Origin: WLMZ01 sp038227995
GTDB lineage: Bacteria > Actinomycetota > Acidimicrobiia > Acidimicrobiales > Ilumatobacteraceae
Assembly: GCA_038227995.1 (NCBI GenBank)
Contig: JBBRPP010000029.1
Span: 7,072 to 71,071 of the forward strand
DNA: 64,000 nucleotides
Reading direction: 5' to 3'
Numbering within the stretch: position 1 is the first letter of the stretch; each line of letters opens with the position of its first letter. Below are positions 42,759-51,071 of this stretch, piece by piece. The translations under genes were made by a program, and so were the position numbers. Under the pieces are notes generated by a model. That model searched no databases. It was not told the origin of the DNA and worked only from the letters and a program-made list of their open reading frames with translations.

Positions 42759-43430
42759 GTGTTGGCCGTCGCCGTCGCGAGGTCGACCACCCAACACCGG
42801 TTCACCGCTCACGTCATGGCGTTGATCTCGGTCGCGATCAACGAGGTCGAACAGGGACGCCTCGGCGCCGCTCAGACGGCTGCCGTGCAAGCGATCACGA
42901 CCGCGGAATCGTTCGGTTTGGCGGCCTACCACGGTGTCGCGCCTGCCTTCGCGGTCCGAGCGCGCACCGCGTCCGACCACGATCGTGCCCGAACCGATGT
43001 CCACCACGCGGTTGCTCTGGCGCGCCGAGCGACCACTGCCTTGGGGCTGGCGTATGTCCTGACGACATGCGGTGACACGTTGCTGGACCTCGGTGATGAC
43101 GCCGGGGTCGCACTCATCGTCGAAGCCCGGGCGTTGATCGCCCGCTGTGTCGATCCGGGAATCGCTGGCCGCTATCTGACGCGAGTGGAGTCACGGCACC
43201 ATCTCGCGACCATGTTGCCGTCAACGCTGAATCCGGTGCAGCGATTGACCGAGCGAGAGCTCGCGGTGCTGCGCTACCTGCCGACGAAGCTGTCCCAACG
43301 CGACATCTCATCCGAGCTGTATGTGTCGCTCAACACGGTGAAGACTCACTGCAGCGCGATCTTCCGCAAGCTCGATGTCAGCGATCGAAAGGCCGCGGTG
43401 CAAGCAGCGCGCGACCTTCATCTCCTCTGA
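42759..43430 (+). CDS. C-terminal fragment of the LuxR regulator (DNA-binding part)
   Basis: 223 residues from a GTG, in the same frame as the upstream fragment. Helical repeats, then the LuxR helix-turn-helix at the C-terminus: LTERELAVLRYLPTKLSQRD, ISSELYVSLNTVKTHCSAIF. No ribosome-binding site is seen before this GTG, so independent translation is doubtful. Confidence 0.6.
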   Translation: MLAVAVARSTTQHRFTAHVMALISVAINEVEQGRLGAAQTAAVQAITTAESFGLAAYHGVAPAFAVRARTASDHDRARTDVHHAVALARRATTALGLAYVLTTCGDTLLDLGDDAGVALIVEARALIARCVDPGIAGRYLTRVESRHHLATMLPSTLNPVQRLTERELAVLRYLPTKLSQRDISSELYVSLNTVKTHCSAIFRKLDVSDRKAAVQAARDLHLL

Positions 43431-43442
43431 GTGCCGTGTGGC

Positions 43443-44672
43443 TCAAGCGCTGGCCGTGAGAACGCGCTGCGATCGGCGACCGATGATGACCGATGCGCAG
43501 AGCAGCGCCGAGAGTCCGCCGAGTGCAAACGGAAGGCGCGGTGACGAGATCTCGATCACCCAGCCCATCAGCAACGCCCCGATGGGGGTGCTGCCGAACA
43601 ATGCCATCTGGTGAAGCGCCATCACCCGCCCCTGCATCGATGCTTCCGTCGATTGTTGAACAACGATCGTGTTCACCGATTGGAACGATGCCGATGCGAA
43701 ACCAAGGATGATGCTCATCGCAACGAACGCCCAGAACCCGGGCATCGCCGCGAGGGCGAGACACGCTGCACCAAAGCCGGTGAGGGTGATGGCAAGAGTT
43801 CGACGTGGATCCGGCTTGATGCCGGCGATGTAGACGCCGCCGATGATCGAGCCGATCGCGCTCACGCTCATTGCCAGACCCACGGCGCCCGCACCGCGAT
43901 GAAACCCGAAGCGAACCATCGAGGGAAACGTCGTTGGGAAGTTCAAGGCGATCGTGCCGACCACGGACATCACGATCAACGGCCTGGCGACGTCGGGATG
44001 ACTTCGCACGTAGCGGAATCCCTCGCGGAGCTTCCCCTTCGTCCGTCCGATCAGCGGGCGCGCGACGAGCTCATTCGATCGCAGTGCGAGGAGAGCTGCG
44101 ATCACCACCAGATACGACGCGGCGTTGATGAAGAAGCCGACATTCACCCCGACGGTTGCGATCAGCACGCCGGCGAGAGCCGGTCCGATGAGTCGCGAGA
44201 CGGAGTTGATGGTGCCGTTGGCCGCGACGGCATTCGGCAGCAGATCTCGCCCGACGAGCTGGAACAGGATCGCCTGCATCGTCGGTCGCTCGACGGCGAG
44301 GACCAGACCCAACGAGAACGTCAACGCATAGATCCACCAGATCGTGGCGTGGCCAGTGGTGACCACGACCCCGAATGTCAGGGCCAGGACACCCGAAGCA
44401 GCGGATGTCGCGAGCAGCAGGCGCCGATTGTCGAGCCTGTCTGCGAGCACGCCGGCGGGAGCGCCGAGCACGAGCATGGGAAGGAACTGCAGCGCGATCG
44501 CGATGCCGAGCCGATCGCTGCGGTTCGTGATCTCGAGCACCAGCCAGGTGACTGCCAGCGACTGGGCCCACGACCCGATGCTCGAGATCGTCTGGCCGAT
44601 GAAGTACAGCCGGAAGTTGCGATTGGAGAACGCCTCGAAGCGTCGTGTCGGTTTCGGCGAAGGCTGGTCCAT
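43443..44672 (-). CDS. MFS transporter (enterobactin-exporter/MFS_3 type)
   Basis: 409 residues, about 12 TM helices. Start region RNFRLYFIGQTISSIGSWAQ is the mark of the MFS_3/EntS-like group, and motif A appears as GVLADRLDNRRLL. A drug or metabolite exporter. On the minus strand TTGCCA (44702-44707) and CAAGAT (44679-44684), 17 nt apart, form its promoter, and the -35 lies inside the operator of the divergent XRE-cupin regulator. The ATG is 6 nt after the -10, so the mRNA is probably leaderless. Confidence 0.85.
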   Translation of the reverse strand: MDQPSPKPTRRFEAFSNRNFRLYFIGQTISSIGSWAQSLAVTWLVLEITNRSDRLGIAIALQFLPMLVLGAPAGVLADRLDNRRLLLATSAASGVLALTFGVVVTTGHATIWWIYALTFSLGLVLAVERPTMQAILFQLVGRDLLPNAVAANGTINSVSRLIGPALAGVLIATVGVNVGFFINAASYLVVIAALLALRSNELVARPLIGRTKGKLREGFRYVRSHPDVARPLIVMSVVGTIALNFPTTFPSMVRFGFHRGAGAVGLAMSVSAIGSIIGGVYIAGIKPDPRRTLAITLTGFGAACLALAAMPGFWAFVAMSIILGFASASFQSVNTIVVQQSTEASMQGRVMALHQMALFGSTPIGALLMGWVIEISSPRLPFALGGLSALLCASVIIGRRSQRVLTASA

Positions 44673-44701
44673 GGGTCGATCTTGACGTCGGGCGAACCAG
44701 C

Positions 44702-44719
44702 TGGCAATCTCTCTTGCCA
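44702..44719. promoter_or_regulatory. Operator of the second XRE-cupin regulator
   Basis: TGGCA (44702-44706), 8 nt, TGCCA (44715-44719). The last A starts the regulator's ATG. It covers the CAATCT -10 (44705-44710) of the regulator, whose TTGACG -35 is at 44682-44687 (17-nt spacer), and the TTGCCA -35 of the divergent MFS gene. Same element as at 12303-12322. Confidence 0.65.
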
Positions 44720-45306
44720 TGCAGGCAAGCGACGTTGGGGCCGACGAATCAGTCGATGCGCGGGTCCGCCGCCGGCTTCGGGAACTTCGCGTCGAGCAAG
44801 GCCTCACGCTGCAGCAGGTGAGTGACCGTGCCCACATCGACATCTCGATGCTCAGTCGCCTCGAGTCAGGGAAACGTCGGCTCGCGCTCGACCACCTTCC
44901 GGGCCTTGCGGCAGCGCTCGGTGTGAGTACCGACGAACTTCTCGGCGGTGCCCCAACGGCCGATCCGCGAGTTCGTGGCGAGCCGGTGACGCGTGATGAC
45001 ATGACGATGTGGCCCTTGACCAACCGCGCGTCGGGCGGCCTGCGAACCTTCAAGATTCTCATCAGCGCCAAGCGGCGACGGCCGCCGCCGCTGCACAAGC
45101 TGCGGGTGCACGACGGCCATGACTGGATGTACGTCCTCGACGGGCGCATGCGGCTGCTGCTCGGTGATCAGGATCTGGTCGTCGAGCCGGGCGAAGCCGT
45201 CGAGTTCAGCAACGCGACACCACATTGGTTCGGTGCCGTCGATGGACCGGTCGAGCTCATTGCTGTCTTCGGACCTCATGGCGAGCGCACACACCTCCAC
45301 GACTGA
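44719..45306 (+). CDS. XRE-family regulator with C-terminal cupin domain
   Basis: 195 residues. Helix-turn-helix (LRVEQGLTLQQVSDRAHIDI, SMLSRLESGKRRLALDHLPG) and cupin sensor (HDGHDWMYVLDGRMRLLLGD, TPHWFGAVDGPVELIAVFG). Paralogue of the protein at 12322 in every block. No leader between -10 box and ATG, so a leaderless mRNA. It probably represses itself and the divergent MFS exporter, with release when the cupin binds its ligand. Confidence 0.85.
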   Translation: MQASDVGADESVDARVRRRLRELRVEQGLTLQQVSDRAHIDISMLSRLESGKRRLALDHLPGLAAALGVSTDELLGGAPTADPRVRGEPVTRDDMTMWPLTNRASGGLRTFKILISAKRRRPPPLHKLRVHDGHDWMYVLDGRMRLLLGDQDLVVEPGEAVEFSNATPHWFGAVDGPVELIAVFGPHGERTHLHD

Positions 45307-45361
45307 GGTCGGTTGCACCTGTCGCGGCCGAATGTCTGCCGCTCTCGATGATTGGGTAGAG

Positions 45362-45467
45362 TCGTCGGTGAAGGGGAGTAGCCCTCTCATCGGTTGATCG
45401 ACATGCTGGCGGATGACGCCCGGTCGGCCGGGTCCGGATTCGTTCGGGCGGGCGAGACCTTCGACGA
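45362..45467 (+). ncRNA. yybP-ykoY manganese riboswitch
   Basis: The conserved hallmarks are GGGGAGTAG (45373-45381) on the 5' side and GGCGAGACCTT (45451-45461) on the 3' side, which form the Mn2+-binding internal loops. The closing stem is TCGTCG (45362-45367) with CGACGA (45462-45467). An internal hairpin arm contains CCCGGTCGGCCGGG. Family members sense Mn2+ and switch on manganese exporters; the downstream GDT1/TMEM165-type gene is a known target class. Ends 61 nt before a strong ribosome-binding site that starts a short leader ORF. Confidence 0.85.
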
Positions 45468-45541
45468 GGTGCAACAGACGTTGCGCCGGTCGAAGGCCGT
45501 TCCGGCTCTTCCTCTCGGCGCTCGATCCGAGGAGGAACACG

Positions 45542-45607
45542 ATGATGACGCATTCGAGACACACGGGCAGCCCGATGCCGGCGGCCGGCAGCGAGCGTGC
45601 CTCGTGA
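45542..45607 (+). CDS. Leader ORF between Mn riboswitch and exporter
   Basis: 21 codons (MMTHSRHTGSPMPAAGSERAS, stop TGA) preceded at optimal distance by GAGGAGG (45529-45535), the only strong ribosome-binding site in this leader. Its stop lies 2 nt before the exporter ATG at 45610, which has no good site of its own. Translation of the exporter is therefore probably coupled to this ORF, and the riboswitch would act by masking its ribosome-binding site. Too short for function as a protein to be inferred. Confidence 0.55.
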   Translation: MMTHSRHTGSPMPAAGSERAS

Positions 45608-45609
45608 AC

Positions 45610-46179
45610 ATGGTCGTGGTGCTTTCCGTCTTCCCCGTGATCTTCATCGGCGAGTTGCCCGACAAAACGATGTTCGCGAGCCTGGTGATGGCCACGCATG
45701 GCAAGGCCCGCAGTGTGTGGCTCGGCGCTGCGGCGGCATTCCTGGTTCACGTCGTGATCGCGACGACGATCGGCGTTGCGCTCTTCAAGGTCGTGCCGCA
45801 CCGTGTGCTGGAGGCGATCGTGGCCGTCATGTTCCTGTTCGGCGCGTTCTTCGCGTGGCGCGAAGGAACCAAGGACGAGGAGGAACTCGCGGAGGAGGAA
45901 GCGGCCAAGCATGGTGTCACGCTGACCGCGTTCATGGTGATCTTCGTGGCCGAGTGGGGCGACCTGACCCAGATCTTGACCGCCAACCTCGCCGCCCGCT
46001 ATCACTCGGCATTGTCGGTCGGCCTCGGCGCGACCCTGGCGCTGTGGGCTGTCGCTGGGATCGCGGTCGCCAGCGGTCAGACCCTGCTGCGTTTCATCAA
46101 CGTGACGACGATCCGCAAGATCACCGCCGCGGTGCTCGTCTGCCTGGCGATCTATTCAGCCGTCGAGGTGTTCCGTTGA
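45610..46179 (+). CDS. GDT1/TMEM165 (UPF0016) family manganese exporter
   Basis: 189 residues, about six TM helices in two related halves. Each half has the family's acidic motif: ELPDKT near residue 15 (first position variant of E-x-G-D-K-T) and EWGDLTQ near 120. A charged cytoplasmic loop (EGTKDEEELAEEEAAKHG) joins them. Members export Mn2+ (and Ca2+) by cation exchange. Riboswitch upstream confirms the metal. Start ATG 45610; in-frame starts further upstream lie inside the riboswitch and are rejected. The 3' end overlaps the convergent hydrolase by 24 bp. Confidence 0.85.
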   Translation: MVVVLSVFPVIFIGELPDKTMFASLVMATHGKARSVWLGAAAAFLVHVVIATTIGVALFKVVPHRVLEAIVAVMFLFGAFFAWREGTKDEEELAEEEAAKHGVTLTAFMVIFVAEWGDLTQILTANLAARYHSALSVGLGATLALWAVAGIAVASGQTLLRFINVTTIRKITAAVLVCLAIYSAVEVFR

Positions 46180-47130
46180 TCGCAACGCCCACGTCGTCAG
46201 CGTGTCGACGTAGAGCTGCGGGTCCTGCCCGTGCATCGAGTGGCCCATCTGCGGGAATGATTGGTACTCGAACGTGTTGCCGGCCTCGGTCACCAATTGC
46301 CGGACACGTTCGAGCTGGAGGTCGGAGATCGCGCCCATCAGGACTCCAGCGTTGTCGTCGACCACCCGCAGGTGATGGGTGAACAGCACGGGAACCTTCA
46401 CCGCGCGGAGCATCACATCGTGCGGGCACGCTGCACTGAACGAGCCGGTCCAGAAGGCCCGTCCCCATTCCGGGTCGTACTCCCTGAGGCTCTGAGGAGG
46501 GGTGTCACCCAGTCCGAACAGGCCGGCGATGAACCCGAGCCATGGCGGCAGCTCGGTGGGGATGGCCGTCACCATGGTCTCCCAATCACCGATGCTCCAC
46601 TGATCGCCGAGATATTTGGCCATGTGCGCAAAGAGTGGCCCGATGCTCTGGCCGATTCCCTGCCCGAGGACCGGACGGATCTCGGATGAGAACAGCGGAG
46701 GATCCTCGTAGTAGGCGCCGATCACCTGCCCGGGGCGGGCGTACGCCGACAACCATGCGGCGATGACGCCGCCCGACGACAGCCCGGCGACGATCGTCGG
46801 CCGTCCGATCACGCCATCGATGAAGCGAACGAGGTCGTTGCCCATGTTGTCGAGCGTGTAGCGGCCGGGGGTACGCGTCGACCGTCCCTGCCCGCGAAGA
46901 TCCACCGCGTGCACGTGGAAGTGCTCGGCAAGCAACGGCAGCGCGTTCTCGTACCCCCACCACGACTCGGTCTGTCCCGGGATCAGCAACAGTGCAGGAG
47001 CGTCGGGGCGTCCGGCGACGACATGATTGATCTCGACCTCGCCGGTGTCGAACAGCTGCTCGTCGAACCCGTGCGGCACATAGGTGGCTGCCGTTGCATG
47101 AGGCCCGAACGTGTTGGCGTACGTTCCCAT
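46156..47130 (-). CDS. Alpha/beta hydrolase, probable meta-cleavage C-C hydrolase
   Basis: 324 residues. Oxyanion region LLLIPGQTESWWGY, nucleophile elbow GLSSGGVIAAW and a late MGHSMHG histidine. Last gene of the MarR-controlled operon; the fold and place fit hydrolysis of a ring-fission product. Start ATG 47130, sharing one base with the stop of the upstream fumarylacetoacetate-hydrolase-like gene. Confidence 0.8.
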   Translation of the reverse strand: MGTYANTFGPHATAATYVPHGFDEQLFDTGEVEINHVVAGRPDAPALLLIPGQTESWWGYENALPLLAEHFHVHAVDLRGQGRSTRTPGRYTLDNMGNDLVRFIDGVIGRPTIVAGLSSGGVIAAWLSAYARPGQVIGAYYEDPPLFSSEIRPVLGQGIGQSIGPLFAHMAKYLGDQWSIGDWETMVTAIPTELPPWLGFIAGLFGLGDTPPQSLREYDPEWGRAFWTGSFSAACPHDVMLRAVKVPVLFTHHLRVVDDNAGVLMGAISDLQLERVRQLVTEAGNTFEYQSFPQMGHSMHGQDPQLYVDTLTTWALRSTEHLDG

Positions 47131-47957
47131 CAGACGCACCGATTGCGGATCGTGCCGATGCCTTCGATCCACGACTCCAGGATCTGACCGGGCTGCAGGA
47201 ATCGAGCTGGCTTGCGCGATGCGCCGACCCCCGACGGGGTGCCGGTGAAGATGACGTCACCCGGAAGCAGCGGCAGCACGGCGGACAGTTCGGCGATGAG
47301 TTGCGGCAGGTTGAAAACCAGGTCGCTGGTGCGCGCGTCCTGCATGGTCTCTCCGTCGACGGAACAGCCGAGCGCGAGGTCATTCGGGTCGCTGAACTCG
47401 TCGACCGTCACAACCCACGGGCCGAGCGGTCCGAACCCGCGGCGAGATTTGCCGAGTGAGAACTGGCCGCCGGCCGCGAACTGGAGGATGCGATCGCTGA
47501 TGTCCTGGCCGACGGTGAGTCCGGCGATGTGGTCCCACGCATCGGCCTCGTCGACACGGTCGGCGTAGCGACCGATGACCGCGACGAGCTCGACCTCCCA
47601 GTCGGTGGCTGCGTTGGGGATCGTGACCTCGTCGAACGGGCCGGTGAGCGAGGCAGGGAACTTGGTGAAGGTGGCTGGAACCGAAGGGATCTGCATCCCT
47701 GATTCTTCGGCGTGGCTGCGGTAGTTGAGACCGATCGCGAACACCTGGCGAGGTCCGGGGACCGGACAGCGCAGGTCGGCCTGGATCAGTGGTCCCGTGC
47801 CGGACGTGACCCCGCCCGCGAATTCGACGAATGCGGACCAGTCGTCGTACGGACTCATCGGATTGGCTGCAAAGGCTCCGCCCGATGCGGTCTCGATGTC
47901 GACGATCTCGTCGTCGATCACGAGCGTTGCCCGTCCATTGACGTTGGCGATCTTCAT
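47130..47957 (-). CDS. Fumarylacetoacetate hydrolase-family protein
   Basis: 275 residues. Family marks: FAIGLNYRSHAEES, the metal-binding E-x-E (WEVELVAVIG), GLTVGQDISDR and DVIFTGTPSGVG. Such proteins hydrolyse, decarboxylate or hydrate 2-oxo acids made by ring cleavage. Starts 1 nt after the stop of the flavin hydroxylase gene, within the meta-cleavage operon. Confidence 0.85.
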   Translation of the reverse strand: MKIANVNGRATLVIDDEIVDIETASGGAFAANPMSPYDDWSAFVEFAGGVTSGTGPLIQADLRCPVPGPRQVFAIGLNYRSHAEESGMQIPSVPATFTKFPASLTGPFDEVTIPNAATDWEVELVAVIGRYADRVDEADAWDHIAGLTVGQDISDRILQFAAGGQFSLGKSRRGFGPLGPWVVTVDEFSDPNDLALGCSVDGETMQDARTSDLVFNLPQLIAELSAVLPLLPGDVIFTGTPSGVGASRKPARFLQPGQILESWIEGIGTIRNRCV

Positions 47958-47958
47958 G

Positions 47959-49539
47959 TCATGCCCCTTGAGTGAGTTCGTGCGTGAGTTCGTGCGTGAG
48001 TTCGTGCGTGCGTTCGATGTGGGTGGGATCGGTCAGCCGTCGGCGGAGGTCGGCGAGCAGGGCCACGACCCCATCGTTGCCCGACGCGACACCCTGGACA
48101 TGGAAATCAGGGCGCTGCAGCGCGGCTGTACAGCGGTGCTCGCGGAACCAAGTGGCGTACGTGCCGTCGATGTCGACGTCGGGCGTCACCGCGATCACCT
48201 TGCCCGACTCGGCGGCGAACCATGCGGCGAGCGCGTCGGGGAGATCCGGCGGGTCGGACGTCACCGTCACCAGCCGCCAGCCCACACCGTGGACGTCGTC
48301 GAACCACCGCTGGTCCGCACCGTCGACGACCCTGCCTTGGGGGAAGACGTGACCGGCCGCGGCGTCTGCTGCGGGGAGCAGAAACCCGGAAAGTGGCGGG
48401 AGCGCCGGGATCGACGTCGGTGCGTCCGTCAGGCCGGCGCTCATGAACTCGTCGCGGGCGGCGGCTTCAACCGGATCGGGAACGCAGATGATCTTGCCGA
48501 GTTCCATCGACAGATCGATGACGGCGCGAGCGTGCGGCAGCCGTTCCTCTTCGAAGGAATCGAGCACACTCGGATCGCTTCGGTCGGCGAGTACGAGGTC
48601 GAGCTTCCACGCCAGATTCATTGCATCTCGAACACCCGAGCACATTCCCTGGCCGGCGAACGGTGGCATCTGATGGGCGGCATCGCCGGCCAGCAACACC
48701 CGTCGAGCGCGCCATCGTTCGGCGTAGCGGGCGCTGAACGTGTACACCGCGTGACGCTCGAGTGCCGCGTTGTCGGGGCACACGTCCCAGGTGGCCAACA
48801 GCCCCCACGCGGCGTCGATGCTGTTGAGGTCGGCGAGTGATTCGTGGGGGAGTCGCATGAACTCCCATCGCCGTCGTCCCGGGCCCCCGGACACAACGGT
48901 GGTGGGGCGAGCCGGATCGCACACCTGGACGTTGATCGGGTCGTAGACCCTCGGCTCGTTCAACACGACATCGACGATCAGCCAGTCGTAGAAGAAGCCG
49001 AGGTCTGCCATCTCGATTCCGAGCAGTTGGCGGACCGTGCTGTTGGCCCCGTCGCAGCCGATCGCATAGCGGCATCGCACCTCGACGTCCGAACCATCGC
49101 GATCGCGCGCGGTGATCGTGACGAATTCGGTGTCCTGGGTGACTCCGACAACTTCGGTGCCGCGCCGCACCGTGATGGTCGGCAGCTCGTGTGCCCGGGC
49201 ATCGAGGAGTGCCTCGAGGGTCGGCTGATTGAACATCGACGAAGGCGGCCAGCCGTTGCGGCCCATGCCGATGCTGCCGAATCGCACCAGGGGCGCGCCC
49301 GCCGCATTGCGCCATTCGTACACGTCCGCGGGCTCGGAGATCTGGCCGAGCGCTGCGCCGATCCCGCACGCCTGCAGGATGCGCGCGACCTCATCATCGA
49401 AGTGAACCGCTCGCGGCATCGGATACGGCTCAGGCCAACGCTCCAGCACGGTCACGGTGCGGCCGTACTGCGCGAGCAGTATCGCCAGCACGCTGCCGAC
49501 CGGTCCGTAGCCGACGATCGCCACGTCGCAGTCGGTCAT
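47959..49539 (-). CDS. FAD-dependent aromatic hydroxylase (MhpA-like)
   Basis: 526 residues. FAD site GYGPVGSVLAILLAQYG, DG motif AIGCDGANSTVRQ and the second FAD motif LLAGDAAHQMPPFAGQG, as in group A flavin monooxygenases that hydroxylate phenols. It would make the catechol cleaved by the enzyme encoded upstream. ATG 49539 overlaps the dioxygenase stop by 4 bp. The C-terminus has a threefold THEL repeat from a tandem 12-mer (47972-48007), an odd recent expansion. Confidence 0.85.
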   Translation of the reverse strand: MTDCDVAIVGYGPVGSVLAILLAQYGRTVTVLERWPEPYPMPRAVHFDDEVARILQACGIGAALGQISEPADVYEWRNAAGAPLVRFGSIGMGRNGWPPSSMFNQPTLEALLDARAHELPTITVRRGTEVVGVTQDTEFVTITARDRDGSDVEVRCRYAIGCDGANSTVRQLLGIEMADLGFFYDWLIVDVVLNEPRVYDPINVQVCDPARPTTVVSGGPGRRRWEFMRLPHESLADLNSIDAAWGLLATWDVCPDNAALERHAVYTFSARYAERWRARRVLLAGDAAHQMPPFAGQGMCSGVRDAMNLAWKLDLVLADRSDPSVLDSFEEERLPHARAVIDLSMELGKIICVPDPVEAAARDEFMSAGLTDAPTSIPALPPLSGFLLPAADAAAGHVFPQGRVVDGADQRWFDDVHGVGWRLVTVTSDPPDLPDALAAWFAAESGKVIAVTPDVDIDGTYATWFREHRCTAALQRPDFHVQGVASGNDGVVALLADLRRRLTDPTHIERTHELTHELTHELTQGA

Positions 49540-50435
49540 GGCCGATGCAGGGGCTGGTGACCCCACGCGCTGATCTGGTCGTAGGCGCGGTTGCCGTCCC
49601 AATCCGACGAGACGGTCTTCGCACCATGACCGACTTCGACCTGGAACCCGGCGGGGCTACCGACGTAGAAGCTGAACATCCCGTCGTTGTCGTGGCGGCC
49701 GAGGCCATTCGGTATCGGCAGAGCGGACGCCCAGGCTCGGTCGAAGGCGGCGCCGACATCGTCGCGGTCGTTGGTCTCGAACATGACGTGGTGCAGGGTT
49801 TGCTGCATGGGGAACGGAGCGCGAGCGAGTGCGAGCGTGTGATGGCGTTCGTTGCAGTGGTAGAAGCGGACCTCCAGCACGATGCCGCCGCCCAGGTCCA
49901 TGTCGAGCCAGTCGGTCTGCTGCAGCCCGAGCGCATCGACGACGAACCGGTGCGATTCGTCGAAGGCCATTGTTGCGAACACCACGTGGCCGAAACCGAC
50001 CCCCTCGGTGTGAAAGCCCGACGGCATCAGCGCGGAGTGAAACGGCGACGCGGCATCGGCGAGCTGGTGCACGATTTCGACGCGGACTCCCCACGGCGCC
50101 ATGGTCGACGCAAGCCGGTCGACCCGACGTGTAGCGCACGCCGCAGCATCGCCGGTGACGAGATCACATCCGGCGGAGCGAATGCGGTCGGACAGTTGGT
50201 CGAAGGCTGCCTCGTCGGCTGCCTCGAACCCCACGAACGTCGCGTCGCCGCAGGCGCCAGGCTCGATGAACAGCCGGTGAGCCTTGCGGTCATCTCGCCA
50301 CGTGAGCGTTCCCGACGCAACCGGGTCGCCCGGCACGAGACCGATGACTCCCGCAAAGAACGGGCTGAGAGCTTCCGGTTCGGGCACCTGAATGCCCAGG
50401 TATGCGAGTTCGATGTGGCGGTACACATCGCTCAC
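49536..50435 (-). CDS. Extradiol (BphC-type) ring-cleavage dioxygenase
   Basis: 299 residues of the two-domain VOC extradiol dioxygenases. Iron ligands by alignment: H150 (GFGHVVF), H216 (LHHVMFE) and E267 (GFQVEVG), with active-site H199 (NERHHT) and Y257 (FSFYVG). It cleaves a catechol next to the hydroxyls. GTG start at 50435 is preferred over ATG 50465, which would overlap the operator. First structural gene of the operon behind marR. Confidence 0.85.
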   Translation of the reverse strand: MSDVYRHIELAYLGIQVPEPEALSPFFAGVIGLVPGDPVASGTLTWRDDRKAHRLFIEPGACGDATFVGFEAADEAAFDQLSDRIRSAGCDLVTGDAAACATRRVDRLASTMAPWGVRVEIVHQLADAASPFHSALMPSGFHTEGVGFGHVVFATMAFDESHRFVVDALGLQQTDWLDMDLGGGIVLEVRFYHCNERHHTLALARAPFPMQQTLHHVMFETNDRDDVGAAFDRAWASALPIPNGLGRHDNDGMFSFYVGSPAGFQVEVGHGAKTVSSDWDGNRAYDQISAWGHQPLHRP

Positions 50436-50449
50436 CGTACGGTATGACG

Positions 50450-50469
50450 ATAACTGTTGCAACAACTAT
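50450..50469. promoter_or_regulatory. Probable MarR operator of the meta-cleavage operon
   Basis: 20-bp inverted repeat centred on TGTTGCAACA (perfect), arms matching in 8 of 10 positions. It overlaps the marR stop codon and lies directly before the dioxygenase start. Confidence 0.55.
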
Positions 50470-50984
50470 TTTGGAGTACTCGTTGCCTGGAAACGTGAAG
50501 CGCCGAGGTCGTCGCCCCACAGCGCCTTCAGCAGGAGTCGATCGAGTTGAAGCGTCTCGTCGACCGAGAGGTTCTTCCACTGTGCGCGGTGCAGATCATG
50601 GATGTCGGGGGTGATCTCGTGAAACACCTCGCGTCCCCTGGCCGTGGCGCGGACGAGGACCCCGCGACGATCTTCCGGATTGGGGAATCGCTCGGCCAGC
50701 CCGGCGCGCTCGAGGCGATCGACCAGCCGGGTCGTGTCGGAGGCCCGAGTGAGCAAGCCGTCGGCGATCGCGCCGATCGGTAGGCCGTCGGTGGCTGACG
50801 CCGGTGTCAGGCACAGAACCCAGAGAGCGACGTACTGGGCGTGCGTGAGGTTGGCCGTACGGCAGATCGCTTCGAGTTGATCGAGGCTGCGGTTGGCGAG
50901 CAGCAGGACATTCAGGTGGACGTTACGGCCGCGGGTCACCGCCTGCGATTCGCGGACTTTGCGTGTCCCCGGTTTTGCTGTCAT
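50466..50984 (-). CDS. MarR-family transcriptional regulator
   Basis: 172 residues. Winged helix: LTHAQYVALWVLCLTPAS, IGAIADGLLTRASDTTRLVD, RLERAGLAERFPNPEDRRG (the DR-G wing). Immediately upstream of, and same strand as, the aromatic operon; likely a repressor released by the aromatic substrate or its CoA ester. Confidence 0.85.
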   Translation of the reverse strand: MTAKPGTRKVRESQAVTRGRNVHLNVLLLANRSLDQLEAICRTANLTHAQYVALWVLCLTPASATDGLPIGAIADGLLTRASDTTRLVDRLERAGLAERFPNPEDRRGVLVRATARGREVFHEITPDIHDLHRAQWKNLSVDETLQLDRLLLKALWGDDLGASRFQATSTPK

Positions 50985-51036
50985 GGGTTGCAGAATACGA
51001 CACTGTCCGCCATCTGCCTTCGATCACGAAAGTTGT

Positions 51037-51055
51037 TGTCACAGATTTTGTGACA
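51037..51055 (-). terminator. Hairpin after the CapA-like gene
   Basis: TGTCACA (51037-51043) and TGTGACA (51049-51055), 7-bp stem, 5-nt loop, 17 nt beyond the stop on the minus strand. Also 53 nt before the marR start, so it could instead be an operator. Confidence 0.4.
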
Positions 51056-51071
51056 CCTGGCACCTGGCCGC

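Larger units (their letters stand above)
41235..43430 (+). pseudogene. MalT-type LuxR regulator gene interrupted by an in-frame TGA
   Basis: Read as one frame, this encodes about 730 residues of a MalT/LAL-type regulator: N-terminal NTPase (Walker A APAGSGKST, Walker B VVVIDDYHLI), tetratricopeptide-like sensor helices and a C-terminal LuxR helix-turn-helix. A single TGA at 42714-42716 splits it. The frame is unchanged and the protein sequence continues seamlessly (AELAAAI, stop, AAFTWAGFAAEAATVLAVAV). One C-to-T change from a CGA Arg codon would explain it. Either a real recent nonsense mutation, a strain-specific inactivation, or a sequencing error. It is adjacent to the ABC-2 operon it probably controlled. 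Confidence 0.8.

Noticed and set aside
45394..45609. N-terminal extension of the Mn exporter starting inside the riboswitch
   Set aside because: It would translate the aptamer, has no ribosome-binding site and adds a hydrophilic tail not found in the GDT1 family.
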